A stretch of DNA of 32,671 nucleotides, taken from positions 1 to 32,671 of the forward strand of contig NZ_JRJG01000049.1 in the NCBI RefSeq assembly GCF_000759435.1, given 5' to 3'. Below the pieces are notes generated by a model. That model was not told the DNA's origin. It saw only the letters and a program-made list of their open reading frames with translations, and ran no database searches. Source of the stretch: Hoeflea sp. BAL378. Lineage in GTDB: Bacteria > Pseudomonadota > Alphaproteobacteria > Rhizobiales > Rhizobiaceae. The position numbers and the translations under genes were made by a program. Below are positions 24,567-32,496 of the stretch, one piece after another; the first letter of the stretch is position 1; every line of letters starts with the position of its first letter.

Positions 24567-25808
24567 ATGCATGCTGCGCCTTCACCGTCGCGCGCCTCAA
24601 TCGACCAGGCGCTGCGGGAGAGATCTCAGGTCGTCATCCCGGGCGGTATGTGGGGCCACCAGCGAGCGGCTGCGGTTCCGGCAGGGTTTCCGCAGTTTTT
24701 CATGAGCGGGAACGGCGCCACGGTGCGCGACGTCGATGGCCGGGACTACATCGACTTCATGTGCAGTTGGGGACCGATCATCCTCGGCCATCGCCATCCC
24801 GGGGTAGAAGAGGCGGTTCGCAGGCAGCTCGAGCTGGGCGAATGCTTCGACGGCCCGACTGAAAACGCCGTCGTCTTGGCCGAGACCCTGGTCGGGATGA
24901 TCCCGCATGCGTCGTGGGCGCTCTTTCAGAAGAATGGCAGCGACGCGATGACATCGTGCGTGACGATCGCGCGCGCCTTCACAGGACGCAGAAAGGTCCT
25001 GGTCGCCAAGGACGCCTATCATGGCGCCGTCCCCTGGTGCTCGCCGTCCCTGGTCGGAGTAACCAGCGAGGATCGCGCGCACATCATCCACTTCACGTTC
25101 AACGATACGCGCAGCCTGGAGGCCGCTGCGGCACAGGCCGGAGACGATCTCGCCGCCGTCATCGTCTCCGGATTCAAGCACGATATCGGACGAACCCAGG
25201 AATTGCCGGAGCCTGAATTCGCGAAGGCCGCGCGCGCCCTTTGCGACCAGGCGGGCGCAGCCTTGATCGTCGACGATGTCCGGGCGGGATTCCGCCTCGA
25301 CCTCGGCGGCAGTTGGGAATTGACGGGCGTCAGGCCTGACCTGTCAGCCTATTCGAAGGCGATTGCGAACGGTCACGCCCTTTCCGCGGTGGCCGGCAAT
25401 GACAGGTTTCGTGAAGCCGCGGCCCGGATTTTCGTGACCGGGTCGTTCTGGTACGGCGGCGCCGCGATGGCGGCATCGATCGCGACGCTGAACGAACTGA
25501 AGCGCCTGGAGGCGCCACGTTTTCTCAAGCGCGCAGGCACGCGTTTTGCGAATGGACTCCGGGAACAGGCGCAGCGCCATGGTTTTCAGCTCAACATATC
25601 GGGGCCACCCGCCATGCCGGTCATGCTGTTTGAAGACGATCCCGATGCCGCAATCGGGGAGATCTTCTGCCTGGAGGCGTTGAAGCGCGGCGTCTATCTC
25701 CACCACCGGCACAACATGTTCCTCTCCCTTGCGCACACCGACGAGGTGATCGATCGGGCCCTGGACGGCACCGAAGGCGCTTTCGCGGCGCTCGCAGGAC
25801 GTCGATAG
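24567..25808 (+). CDS. Class III aminotransferase / aminomutase (GSAM-like)
   Basis: 413 residues from the ATG at 24567, preferred over the ATG at 24552 because GAGAGGG sits six bases before it. The fold and motifs resemble glutamate-1-semialdehyde 2,1-aminomutase: DGRDYIDFMCSWGPIILGH near 57-75, FQKNGSDAM (N and S contacts to PLP phosphate), D in IVDDVRAGFR and the Schiff-base lysine in AYSKAIANGHALSAV. The location in a catabolic cluster argues against heme synthesis; it probably moves an amino group on an amino-sugar-like or amino-acid substrate. First gene of a plus-strand operon whose promoter carries the putative GntR operator; a 426-base gap separates it from the kinase gene. Confidence 0.88.
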   Translation: MHAAPSPSRASIDQALRERSQVVIPGGMWGHQRAAAVPAGFPQFFMSGNGATVRDVDGRDYIDFMCSWGPIILGHRHPGVEEAVRRQLELGECFDGPTENAVVLAETLVGMIPHASWALFQKNGSDAMTSCVTIARAFTGRRKVLVAKDAYHGAVPWCSPSLVGVTSEDRAHIIHFTFNDTRSLEAAAAQAGDDLAAVIVSGFKHDIGRTQELPEPEFAKAARALCDQAGAALIVDDVRAGFRLDLGGSWELTGVRPDLSAYSKAIANGHALSAVAGNDRFREAAARIFVTGSFWYGGAAMAASIATLNELKRLEAPRFLKRAGTRFANGLREQAQRHGFQLNISGPPAMPVMLFEDDPDAAIGEIFCLEALKRGVYLHHRHNMFLSLAHTDEVIDRALDGTEGAFAALAGRR

Positions 25809-26234
25809 CCATGCCCCGTCCGCAAGCGAGTGCGGCGCGCTGCTCGTTTCCCCGGATCGATGCCCGTGAGGGCATCATACGCACAGGCGGGGATCGCCTG
25901 CGCCGCCTTCACGGGAGTCGACGCCTGCCTGAAGCCGGCGGGAGGATTGCCGATCTTCGCGACGGTGCTCTTGGGGCATTCCTTCTCGGCTGCCTTTCTT
26001 CTGCCGATCCGGTCTCAGCGAGAGCGATGGGAGGACGTCTGGATCATCGAGCGCGCCCTCCTCTTTCATGCAAGGGCGGCCCACACCGCACGCGCAGGGC
26101 CAGCGACCACGAATGCGCCATTCAACTCAACGCAGCTCGCCTGGGGCACGGTCCGGCGTCCGAGATTGTCGCGGAAGGCCGTGACGGAGCCGCCCGAACC
26201 CCATTGACCCACCGCTTTTGAGGAGCCGCTCCGG
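25809..26234. other. Gap between aminotransferase and kinase genes
   Basis: 426 bases with open frames on both strands but no recognisable protein family, no good ribosome sites and an Arg/Ala/Gly-rich translation. It may be a decayed gene, in line with the remnants elsewhere in this region. I see no promoter or terminator with confidence. Confidence 0.4.
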
Positions 26235-27524
26235 ATGAGTCTCGTGTTTGCCGCCGTTGCCGACGACCTGACGGGCGGCCTGGAAATGGCAGCCATGCTC
26301 GTGGCGGCCGGCATCGATTGCGCTTTGGTGACGGAAGCCGAAGCAGTCGACGATCTTGACGATGTCGAGGCCGTCGTCGTCGCGCAGAAGACCAGGGTCA
26401 CGCCCGCGGACGAGGCGGTGGCAAAGATGGAGGCCGCGGCCGATCGCCTCCTGAAACGGGGGGCGCGGACGATCTTCTTCAAGTACTGCGCGACGTTCGA
26501 TTCGACCGACAAGGGGAACATCGGGCCGGTCTCGGACGCGCTGATGCAGTTGACAGGGGCACCCTACACCGCGTTCTGCCCTGCCTCGCCGGATCTCGGG
26601 CGAACCGTCTACAACGGCCATCTCTTCGTCGGTCGCGACCTGGTTTCGAACTCACCGAAGAGGTTCGACCCCCTCACGCCGATGACCGACCCTGATCTGA
26701 TTGCGGTGCTTCAACGGCAGACCCGGCACAAGGTGGGACTGTTGGAGCGGGCGGCTATAGCGCGCGGCGGCGATGCCCTGCGGGCTGCCGTCGATGGCCT
26801 CGAGCGCCAGGGATTGCGCTATTTCATCGCCGACACCATCGAGAATGCCGACCTGCACGCTCTTGCCGAACTCACGGTCGACTGGAAGCTGATGACCGGC
26901 AATGCGACCATCGTGCGGTTCTACCCCGAGGTCTGGCGGGAGCGGGGCTACATTTCCACGGAGCCGCGCCATCGCCCGCTGCCCGCCGTCGGCGGCTATG
27001 GCGTGGTGCTGTCGGGAAGTTGCGCTGAGCGCACCCTCGAACAGTTGAAGCACTTCGAACGGTCGCATCCGGTCTTGTGGCTGGACCTGACGGCGCCCGT
27101 CAGCGCTGAAGCGCTGATCGATCAAGCGTTCACATGGGTGCAGCCTCTTCTCCAAAGCGGCAGCGCAGCGATCGCCACTTCGGCCGCACCGGAGACGGTC
27201 AAGGCGGCGCAGGCCCGGCATGGCCGCGAAGGCGCTGCCGCGCTCGCCGAACAGGTCATGGGGACGCTCGCGGCGCGGCTGCGCGACATCGGCGTGCGCC
27301 GCTTTGTCGTGGCGGGAGGCGAGACGTCGGGGTCGGTGATTGAAAGCCTGAAGGTCAGGCGCCTTACGGTCGGACCCTATGGAGGGCCGGGGGTAGGCCA
27401 CGCGACGTTCGGCACCGACGACCCGATCGCGGTGTGTCTGAAATCGGGAAAACTTGGCCCTGTCGACCTTTTCGAGACGTCTCTCGCGTCGATGCAGCTT
27501 GGAAGTGGATCACAGGATGAGTGA
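26235..27524 (+). CDS. otnK: Four-carbon acid sugar kinase (OtnK-type, 3-oxo-tetronate kinase)
   Basis: 429 residues of the DUF1537 kinase family. Substrate-domain motifs ADDLTGG (9-15) and KYCATFDSTDKGNIGPVSDAL (about 83-103), and nucleotide-domain motifs VVLSGSCAERT and VAGGETSGSV (about 357-366), are all intact. Characterised members phosphorylate 3-oxo-tetronates (from threonate or erythronate) at O4. The ATG follows GAGGAG by nine bases. The OtnC-type gene overlaps its stop by eight bases, the standard kinase-decarboxylase pair of tetronate catabolism. The usual tetronate dehydrogenase partner is missing; an AroE-like dehydrogenase stands in its place, so the acid may be different. Confidence 0.88.
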   Translation: MSLVFAAVADDLTGGLEMAAMLVAAGIDCALVTEAEAVDDLDDVEAVVVAQKTRVTPADEAVAKMEAAADRLLKRGARTIFFKYCATFDSTDKGNIGPVSDALMQLTGAPYTAFCPASPDLGRTVYNGHLFVGRDLVSNSPKRFDPLTPMTDPDLIAVLQRQTRHKVGLLERAAIARGGDALRAAVDGLERQGLRYFIADTIENADLHALAELTVDWKLMTGNATIVRFYPEVWRERGYISTEPRHRPLPAVGGYGVVLSGSCAERTLEQLKHFERSHPVLWLDLTAPVSAEALIDQAFTWVQPLLQSGSAAIATSAAPETVKAAQARHGREGAAALAEQVMGTLAARLRDIGVRRFVVAGGETSGSVIESLKVRRLTVGPYGGPGVGHATFGTDDPIAVCLKSGKLGPVDLFETSLASMQLGSGSQDE

Positions 27525-28188
27525 CGACAGACACGAGCGGGAACTGCGGCAGGCGCTCCTGGAAACCGTGAGGCGCCTGGAGGAGAAAGGCTACAATCAC
27601 GGCAGCAGCGGAAATGTCAGCGTTCGCCTGGGCGAGGACATTCTGATAACCCCCACCGGCGCACACTCGGCCAATCTGACCGCGGAGCGCATGGTTCGTC
27701 TGCGGCGCGACGGATCGCAGGTCGGTGACGGCATCCCCTCCAGCGAGTGGCACATGCATCTGTCGATCATGCGAGCCAGGCCCGAGGTCAACGCGCTGAT
27801 CCACACCCATGCCGATTGTTGCGTGGCTCTGTCGTGCCTGGGCAAGCCGATACCCGCCTTCCATTACATGATCGCCGGCTTCGGCGGAAACGATATTCCC
27901 TGCGCCTCCTATGCCACGTTCGGCACGCCTGAGCTGGCCGAAAGCGCCATTGCCGCCCTGTCGGACCGCAAGGGCTGTCTTCTGGCCAATCATGGAATGA
28001 TCGTGGTGGGCCAGGATCTCGCAGCGGCCTTCAGTCTCGCCGTGAAGATGGAAACCCTTGCCCGCCAGTACATACTCGCCTGCCAGGCGGGGACGCCGGA
28101 AATCATCCGGGATGAAGAGATGCAGCGGGTGAAGATGCAGTATGCCGGCTACGGCAAGGCTCGCCTCCCGCAGCCCGGAGCGCGCTGA
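27517..28188 (+). CDS. otnC: Class II aldolase-family decarboxylase (OtnC-type)
   Basis: 223 residues of the class II aldolase/adducin fold. Zinc ligands H96 and H98 (HTHAD) and H159 (ANHG) and acidic residue E77 (SEWHMH) are visible, and the phosphate-binding GSSGNVSVR (29-37) is intact. OtnC enzymes decarboxylate 3-oxo-tetronate 4-phosphate to dihydroxyacetone phosphate; other relatives are fuculose- or ribulose-phosphate aldolases. It overlaps the kinase gene by eight bases, with the dehydrogenase gene one base after its stop, so all three are co-expressed. Confidence 0.88.
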   Translation: MSDDRHERELRQALLETVRRLEEKGYNHGSSGNVSVRLGEDILITPTGAHSANLTAERMVRLRRDGSQVGDGIPSSEWHMHLSIMRARPEVNALIHTHADCCVALSCLGKPIPAFHYMIAGFGGNDIPCASYATFGTPELAESAIAALSDRKGCLLANHGMIVVGQDLAAAFSLAVKMETLARQYILACQAGTPEIIRDEEMQRVKMQYAGYGKARLPQPGAR

Positions 28189-28189
28189 G

Positions 28190-28999
28190 ATGAGCGACGT
28201 GACGGGGCGCACCCGGATCATGTTTATCCTCGCGGATCCGGTGCAGCATGTCAGGGGCTCCGCGTTCCTCAACGCGCATTTCCGCGCCCATGCCATCGAC
28301 GCGGTGTGCGCGCCGCTTCACGTGGCGCCGGCCGACCTCGAGACAGCGGTCGCCGCCATCCGTCATACGCAAAACCTGTCCGGATTTGGCTGCACGATTC
28401 CGCACAAGGTGGCGATCGTTCCTCTTCTGGATCGCGTGACCGACCGCGCACGGACGATCGGGGCCGTGAATTTCGTCAAGCGCATGCCGGACGGAACGCT
28501 GGTCGGCGACAATCTGGACGCCGCGGGGTTCATCGGCGCTCTCCATGCGAAGGGCCTGAGCGCGCGCGGGAAGCGCGTTCTGCAGATCGGCGCCGGCGGC
28601 GCGGGGCGTGCGACCGCTTTCGCGCTGTCGCAGGATGGCGCCCGCCGGATCATCATCCACAACCGCGACATCCGGAAGGCCGAGCAACTGGCGATGGATC
28701 TGCGTGCCGCCAACCCCGATGTCGATGCGCAAGCGGGCCTGGGCGCGGCGGAGGATTTCGATCTTGTGGTGAACGCCACTTCGCTGGGGCTGAAGCCGGA
28801 GGACGCGCTTCCCGTCGACGTGTCGCGCGTGGGCAAGGGCATCGTCGTCTACGACATCATAGCCAATCCACCCGTGACGAAGCTGCTGGCCGAGGCCGGG
28901 CGACGGGGCGCGACCACGATCGGGGGCGGCGCGATGCTGGACGAACAGATGTCGCTCGTGACCGAATTCGTGTTCGGGGAGCAAGGGAATGCCTGCTGA
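28190..28999 (+). CDS. Shikimate-dehydrogenase-like NAD(P) oxidoreductase
   Basis: 269 residues of the AroE/YdiB superfamily. The catalytic lysine K73 (CTIPHK), the aspartate D110 (GDNLDAAG), N94 and a nucleotide loop GAGGAGRA (134-141) are present. However, the N-terminal substrate loop, normally HSxSP, reads HVRGS, so the two serines that bind the shikimate carboxylate are Val and Gly. The protein therefore likely oxidises or reduces a related small hydroxy/oxo compound and not shikimate. Placement directly behind the OtnK/OtnC-type pair suggests it feeds or drains that pathway. The next gene is convergent, seven bases beyond its stop. Confidence 0.86.
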   Translation: MSDVTGRTRIMFILADPVQHVRGSAFLNAHFRAHAIDAVCAPLHVAPADLETAVAAIRHTQNLSGFGCTIPHKVAIVPLLDRVTDRARTIGAVNFVKRMPDGTLVGDNLDAAGFIGALHAKGLSARGKRVLQIGAGGAGRATAFALSQDGARRIIIHNRDIRKAEQLAMDLRAANPDVDAQAGLGAAEDFDLVVNATSLGLKPEDALPVDVSRVGKGIVVYDIIANPPVTKLLAEAGRRGATTIGGGAMLDEQMSLVTEFVFGEQGNAC

Positions 29000-29006
29000 G
29001 GCTGTC

Positions 29007-29723
29007 TTACGTTGCGACCGGCGCGTTCTGCGTCCCGCCATATTTCTCAAGGACGCGGATCAGGTTCTGGCCGCCTTCGATCATGTCGGCCTGGATTGCC
29101 TCCCGGACCTTGTCGGCCCGACGCTGGCGCAAAAACTCGATCACCCTGAGATGCTGATGGACGCCTGGATAGGTGGGCGGGGCATCTGGGTAATGAAGGT
29201 TCAGAAGCGGGCCGTTCCGCATCCAGATGTCGTCCAGGATGGCGAGAACCTCCGGCAGCCCGGAGCCTTCGTAGAGAGTGTGGTGGAATTGCCAGTTGGC
29301 GCGGACGGCGTCCGACCAGCGCCCTTCGGTTTCGGCGAGGACCAGCTCTTGATGCAGGTCGGCGAGCTTGTCGATCGCGGTTTCCGAGATCTTCGTCGTC
29401 GCGTGTTCGGCGGCAAGGCCCTCAAGAAAGAGCCGGACCGTCCGCAGTTCGATATATTGCTTCGCGGTCATGTGCGCGACGATGATGGAGCGCCCCGCCT
29501 GCAGTTCCAGCGCTCGCCCTCGCACGAGCTGCATGAGCGCCTCGCGGACCGGCGTCTCCGATACATTGAGCGCGGCCGCGAGTTCACGGATCTTGAACCG
29601 GTGTCCCGGGAAGAACCGTCCTTCCATGAGAGCAAGGCGCAGATTGCCGTAGACAACCTCGGTCAGGCTGTCGCGGGCGGCGATGGGAGACACGCCTGTG
29701 AAGTCAGGTTGGCGGGCGGACAT
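29007..29723 (-). CDS. GntR-family (FadR/FCD subgroup) transcriptional repressor
   Basis: 238 residues. Winged helix-turn-helix at about 20-88 (LVSEVxY-like start, then IRELAAALNVSETPVREAL), followed by an all-helical FCD effector domain (about 95-225) with the metal/ligand histidines in the FHHTLY, H-x-x-L and H-x-x-I contexts. The ATG at 29723 has AGAGG about a dozen bases upstream. It lies convergent to the catabolic operon and divergent from the split transketolase genes. ATATATC palindromes in its own promoter and in two others in this window make it the probable local regulator, released by a pathway intermediate. Confidence 0.92.
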   Translation of the reverse strand: MSARQPDFTGVSPIAARDSLTEVVYGNLRLALMEGRFFPGHRFKIRELAAALNVSETPVREALMQLVRGRALELQAGRSIIVAHMTAKQYIELRTVRLFLEGLAAEHATTKISETAIDKLADLHQELVLAETEGRWSDAVRANWQFHHTLYEGSGLPEVLAILDDIWMRNGPLLNLHYPDAPPTYPGVHQHLRVIEFLRQRRADKVREAIQADMIEGGQNLIRVLEKYGGTQNAPVAT

Positions 29724-29756
29724 GTTCGTCGGGCCTCTTTATCCGGATTGATCTGG

Positions 29757-29784
29757 CATATAATATATCGAGCGCTTGAATCAA
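29757..29784 (-). promoter_or_regulatory. Candidate promoter of the GntR gene with operator-like site
   Basis: On the minus strand TTGATT (29784-29779) and TATATG (29762-29757) are 16 bases apart. CGATATATTA (29770-29761, minus strand) lies in the spacer and reaches the -10; it matches the TGATATATCA palindrome at eight of ten positions, suggesting autoregulation. Confidence 0.45.
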
Positions 29785-29827
29785 ACGTCTTTTGCTTCTT
29801 GTTTGCGCCGAACCGGAGATGGTTAGC

Positions 29828-29840
29828 GCGCAAGTTGCGC
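29828..29840. repeat. Short palindrome GCGCAA-G-TTGCGC
   Basis: A perfect six-base inverted repeat around one base, within the region upstream of the transketolase genes and directly before the decayed dehydrogenase. Possible operator for another regulator; no other copy seen. Confidence 0.3.
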
Positions 29841-29864
29841 ATATTAGCAAGTCAGAAGCAAGCC

Positions 29865-30074
29865 ATGTCGTGGCCGGACCCGTTCCGTATGATGGATCAG
29901 CGGGTGGAAGACGAGCGCATGATCCGGACCCCGGCAGCCGCATTTTCGGCCGACCGGCTCTCCCCCCGGATGGAGAGGGACTACCCTTGCATCTTTGCCG
30001 AGACGGGCTTGGCCGGACGCCTGGGCGTTACCCTCCCGGTGGAGCATGGCGGGCCGGGAGCCGACTGCGAGCGC
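29865..30074 (+). pseudogene. N-terminal remnant of a glutaryl-CoA-dehydrogenase-type gene
   Basis: Seventy codons read like the start of glutaryl-CoA dehydrogenase: DPFRMMDQRVEDERMIR, then AFSADRLSPR, then LGVTLPVEHGGPGAD, which corresponds to the family's LLGVTLPEEYGGAGA block. A stretch of about ten residues is missing in the middle. After residue 70 the frame stays open but turns into Arg/Pro-rich nonsense, and the remaining 300 or more residues of the enzyme are absent. It lies between the GntR gene and the split transketolase, in what would otherwise be a 460-base promoter region, and marks a deletion or recombination scar. Confidence 0.6.
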
Positions 30075-30184
30075 GCGCGAGGCGCACGCCCCCGTCCTCC
30101 GGCGCGCCCGGACCGTCGGCAGGCACTCCAACCACGGCGACCGCACGGCGGATTTCCCTCTTTCCTCCAACCATCGAGGCCCAC

Positions 30185-31060
30185 ATGAATCGAACCATCG
30201 ATCCCAAGGACAACGGGTGTTTTCCTTCTGATGAGATTGTCGCAAGGCTCAGGGAGCGCGCGCGCTTCATCCGGCTCGAGACGATCAGGTTGACCGAGAT
30301 CGCCAAGACCGGACACTACAGTTCGGTCTTCTCCGCGGCGGAAGTGTTTGCGGCCCTCTATTACGACGTCATGAAGCTGCGCCCGGGAGATCCCCGATGG
30401 CCGGGCCGCGATCGGTTCACCATCGGCAAGGGGCACGCCGCGATCGGACTTTATCCGGTCTTCGCGGATCTCGGCTTCTTCCCGAAGGAATGGCTGGACG
30501 ACTACACGCGGCTCGGGAGCCCGCTCGGAGACCATCCGGACATGCGCAAGGTTCCGGGAGTGGACTTTTCTTCCGGGTCGATCGGGCACGCCCTGTCCAA
30601 CGGGTTGGGAATGGCGCTCGCGCAACGATGGACCGGCGAGGACTATCGGGTCTTCTGCATGATGGGCGACGGCGAAATGCAGGAAGGGCAGGTCTGGGAG
30701 GCGGCATTGGCCGCCAAACACCACAAGCTTTGCAACCTGATCGCCATCATCGATCGCAATGGGTATCAGCTCGACGGGCGCGTGGACGACGTCATGACCA
30801 TCGAGCCGCTCGCGGACAAGTGGCGGGCATTCGGCTGGGAGGTGCACGAGGTCGACGGGCATGATCTCGTCGCCGTCACCGAACTTCTCCGCAGGGTGCG
30901 GGCCGATTTGGAGCGCCGGACGCCCTGCTGCATCATTGCGCGAACGCTCAAGGGAAAAGGCGTTTCTTACATGGAAACGAATCCAGGCTGGCATCTCGGA
31001 TATCTGGATCCGCAGGACGCAACTGCCGCAATCGCGGAAATCAACGGGAAGGAAATCTAG
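30185..31060 (+). CDS. Transketolase, N-terminal (TPP-binding) subunit
   Basis: 291 residues covering only the pyrophosphate domain of transketolase. H84 in GKGHAAIG, the thiamine-diphosphate signature GDGEMQEG (161-168) and N192 in RNGYQLDG are intact. It needs the C-terminal half encoded two bases further on. Split transketolases of this kind serve in dedicated catabolic routes, for instance apulose-4-phosphate cleavage in apiose degradation, besides pentose-phosphate metabolism. The ATG at 30185 has GAGG just upstream. Substrate not determined; the tetronate-type kinase and aldolase nearby suggest a small keto-sugar phosphate. Confidence 0.9.
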   Translation: MNRTIDPKDNGCFPSDEIVARLRERARFIRLETIRLTEIAKTGHYSSVFSAAEVFAALYYDVMKLRPGDPRWPGRDRFTIGKGHAAIGLYPVFADLGFFPKEWLDDYTRLGSPLGDHPDMRKVPGVDFSSGSIGHALSNGLGMALAQRWTGEDYRVFCMMGDGEMQEGQVWEAALAAKHHKLCNLIAIIDRNGYQLDGRVDDVMTIEPLADKWRAFGWEVHEVDGHDLVAVTELLRRVRADLERRTPCCIIARTLKGKGVSYMETNPGWHLGYLDPQDATAAIAEINGKEI

Positions 31061-31062
31061 TC

Positions 31063-32043
31063 ATGTCAGCGCCCCTCTCTCCCAATTCCTGGAATTACCG
31101 CGACCTGAACGCGAACAATCCCGGCCTTGATCACCTCTCCAATGGTCTTATCCACCTGGTCAAGGCGGGCCACAATGTGATGGCCGGCTCGGCGGACCTG
31201 CAATATTCGAACGGTCTGAATCGTTTCGCCGAGGCCTATCCCGACCGCTATGTGGGATTCGGCATTTCCGAGCAGAACATGGTCAGCGCGGCGGCCGGCA
31301 TCGCCAGCTGCGGCGTGATCCCGTTCATAGCAACCTTCGCGTCCTTCCTCGCGCTGCTCGCGTGCGAACAGGTTCGCATGGACATCGCCTACTGCGCGCA
31401 GCCGGTCCGGATGATCGGGCATCACACCGGAATTTCCCTGGGCTTCTACGGCACGTCGCATCACGCCACCGAGGACATCGCCATCATGCGCTCGATCGCC
31501 GACCTCACGGTCGTCTCGCCGGCGGACGGCGCCCAACTCGAGGCGGCCATTCGCGCCTCGGCCACCCACGACCGGCCGATCTATTTCCGGATCGGGCGCG
31601 GGAGGGACATCCCGGTCTATGCGTCCGGCGTGGCCTTCGAATTCGGCAAGGCCTGTGTCCACTCGGTGGGCGAGGAGTTGACGCTCATCGCCTGTGGAAT
31701 GGCCGTGCATGGCGCGCTGGAAGCGGCAAGGGCCATGAACGCGGCCGGGCGCTCGGTAGGCGTGATCGACATGGCGTCCATCAAGCCGATCGACAGGGAC
31801 GCGATCCTGGCGGCGGCGGCCCTGAGCAAGCGGATGATGACGATCGAGGAGCACAATGTGCTTGGCGGCCTCGGCTCCGCGGTCGCCGAGGTGCTCACCG
31901 AAGAAGGCGCCGGCGTGAAGCTGAAGCGGCATGGAATCTACGACGAATACAGCCTGATCGCACCGCCGACGCATCTGTATGCGCATTACAAGCTGGACGC
32001 CGCGGGCATCCAGTCGGTCGCCGAGCAGTTTCTGAATGCGTGA
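31063..32043 (+). CDS. Transketolase, C-terminal (pyrimidine-binding) subunit
   Basis: 326 residues comprising the pyrimidine and C-terminal domains. The catalytic glutamate E70 in GFGISEQNMV, which activates thiamine diphosphate, is present, as is the HHATEDIAIMR block near 142-152. It starts two bases after the N-terminal subunit with AAGGAA as ribosome site, so the halves are made together and form the active enzyme. The stop at 32043 is followed by about 300 bases of decayed sequence before the terminator. Confidence 0.92.
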   Translation: MSAPLSPNSWNYRDLNANNPGLDHLSNGLIHLVKAGHNVMAGSADLQYSNGLNRFAEAYPDRYVGFGISEQNMVSAAAGIASCGVIPFIATFASFLALLACEQVRMDIAYCAQPVRMIGHHTGISLGFYGTSHHATEDIAIMRSIADLTVVSPADGAQLEAAIRASATHDRPIYFRIGRGRDIPVYASGVAFEFGKACVHSVGEELTLIACGMAVHGALEAARAMNAAGRSVGVIDMASIKPIDRDAILAAAALSKRMMTIEEHNVLGGLGSAVAEVLTEEGAGVKLKRHGIYDEYSLIAPPTHLYAHYKLDAAGIQSVAEQFLNA

Positions 32044-32138
32044 GCGGCAAGTCCCGGCGCATGCGGCTGCGGATTGAACGGCTCGGTTGCGTGAGCCCCG
32101 GTTCGGGCTCGGACGCCGGTCAGGCCCCGGGGGTGGGC

Positions 32139-32235
32139 GATTGTCTGTAGGGGGTCACCTGGCAGGGCTTCGTTCCGGTCGCCTTCATCATCGACACGTC
32201 CGACGGCGCATCGTCGGCTTGTCGTGCCGGCCGAA
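32139..32235 (+). mobile_element. Fragment of an IS3-type transposase (OrfB)
   Basis: The frame from 32139 gives D-C-L-stop-G-V-TWQGFVPVAFIID, matching the DDE-core block DLTYVxTWQGFVYVAFVID of IS3-family OrfB, with a stop in place of Tyr. Continuing from 32204 in another frame, RRIVG matches the next block (ARRIVGWR). The gene is thus broken by a nonsense codon and a frameshift; no terminal repeats or further parts are visible. The whole gap 32044-32320 shows nothing else I can name. Confidence 0.65.
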
Positions 32236-32322
32236 CGGTGCCCGCCGCCCCGCCGCCCCTGGAGCATCCTGAACTCGCGGCGCGAACCTGGCGGATCTGC
32301 GGTTTCCGGGGCTTGGAAACGC

Positions 32323-32346
32323 AAAAAGCCCCACGAGGGGGCTTAT
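32323..32346 (-). terminator. Rho-independent terminator of the tRNA transcript (probably bidirectional)
   Basis: GCCCC (32328-32332) and GGGGC (32338-32342) form the stem around ACGAG. On the minus strand the stem is followed by TTTTT (32327-32323), a textbook terminator for the tRNA and its downstream repeats. On the plus strand TTATT follows, so it may also stop transcription from the transketolase genes. Confidence 0.85.
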
Positions 32347-32364
32347 TGGGATTGCATTGATTGT

Positions 32365-32464
32365 TGGTTGCGGGGGCAGGATTTGAAGCTGCGACCTTGA
32401 GGTTATGGTCCGTGAGGAGGATGAGCTACCTCGCCAGCGGAAGCGCAGCTTTCGCGCCAGCGAC
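32365..32464 (-). repeat. Degenerate initiator-tRNA-like repeat, copy 1
   Basis: 100 bases, 96% identical to copy 2. The 3' 42 bases differ from the tRNA at 32630 at two positions: TGG (encoding CCA), acceptor 3' strand and T-loop are kept, but one T-stem pair is lost. The anticodon CAU is readable, but the 5' strand of its stem (CACGG) no longer pairs, and the acceptor 5' strand is missing. The 5' part carries a hairpin, GCGGAAG/CTTTCGC (plus strand), not found in tRNAs. Not a working tRNA. Confidence 0.7.
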
Positions 32465-32496
32465 GGTGGCTGCAGGTGTTTGCTGGTTGTATGATT

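Noticed and set aside
31986-32324. 112-residue minus-strand open frame at the end of the transketolase region
   Set aside because: It overlaps the transketolase 3' end and the IS3 relic, and its translation is low-complexity Arg/Gly/Ala-rich sequence.
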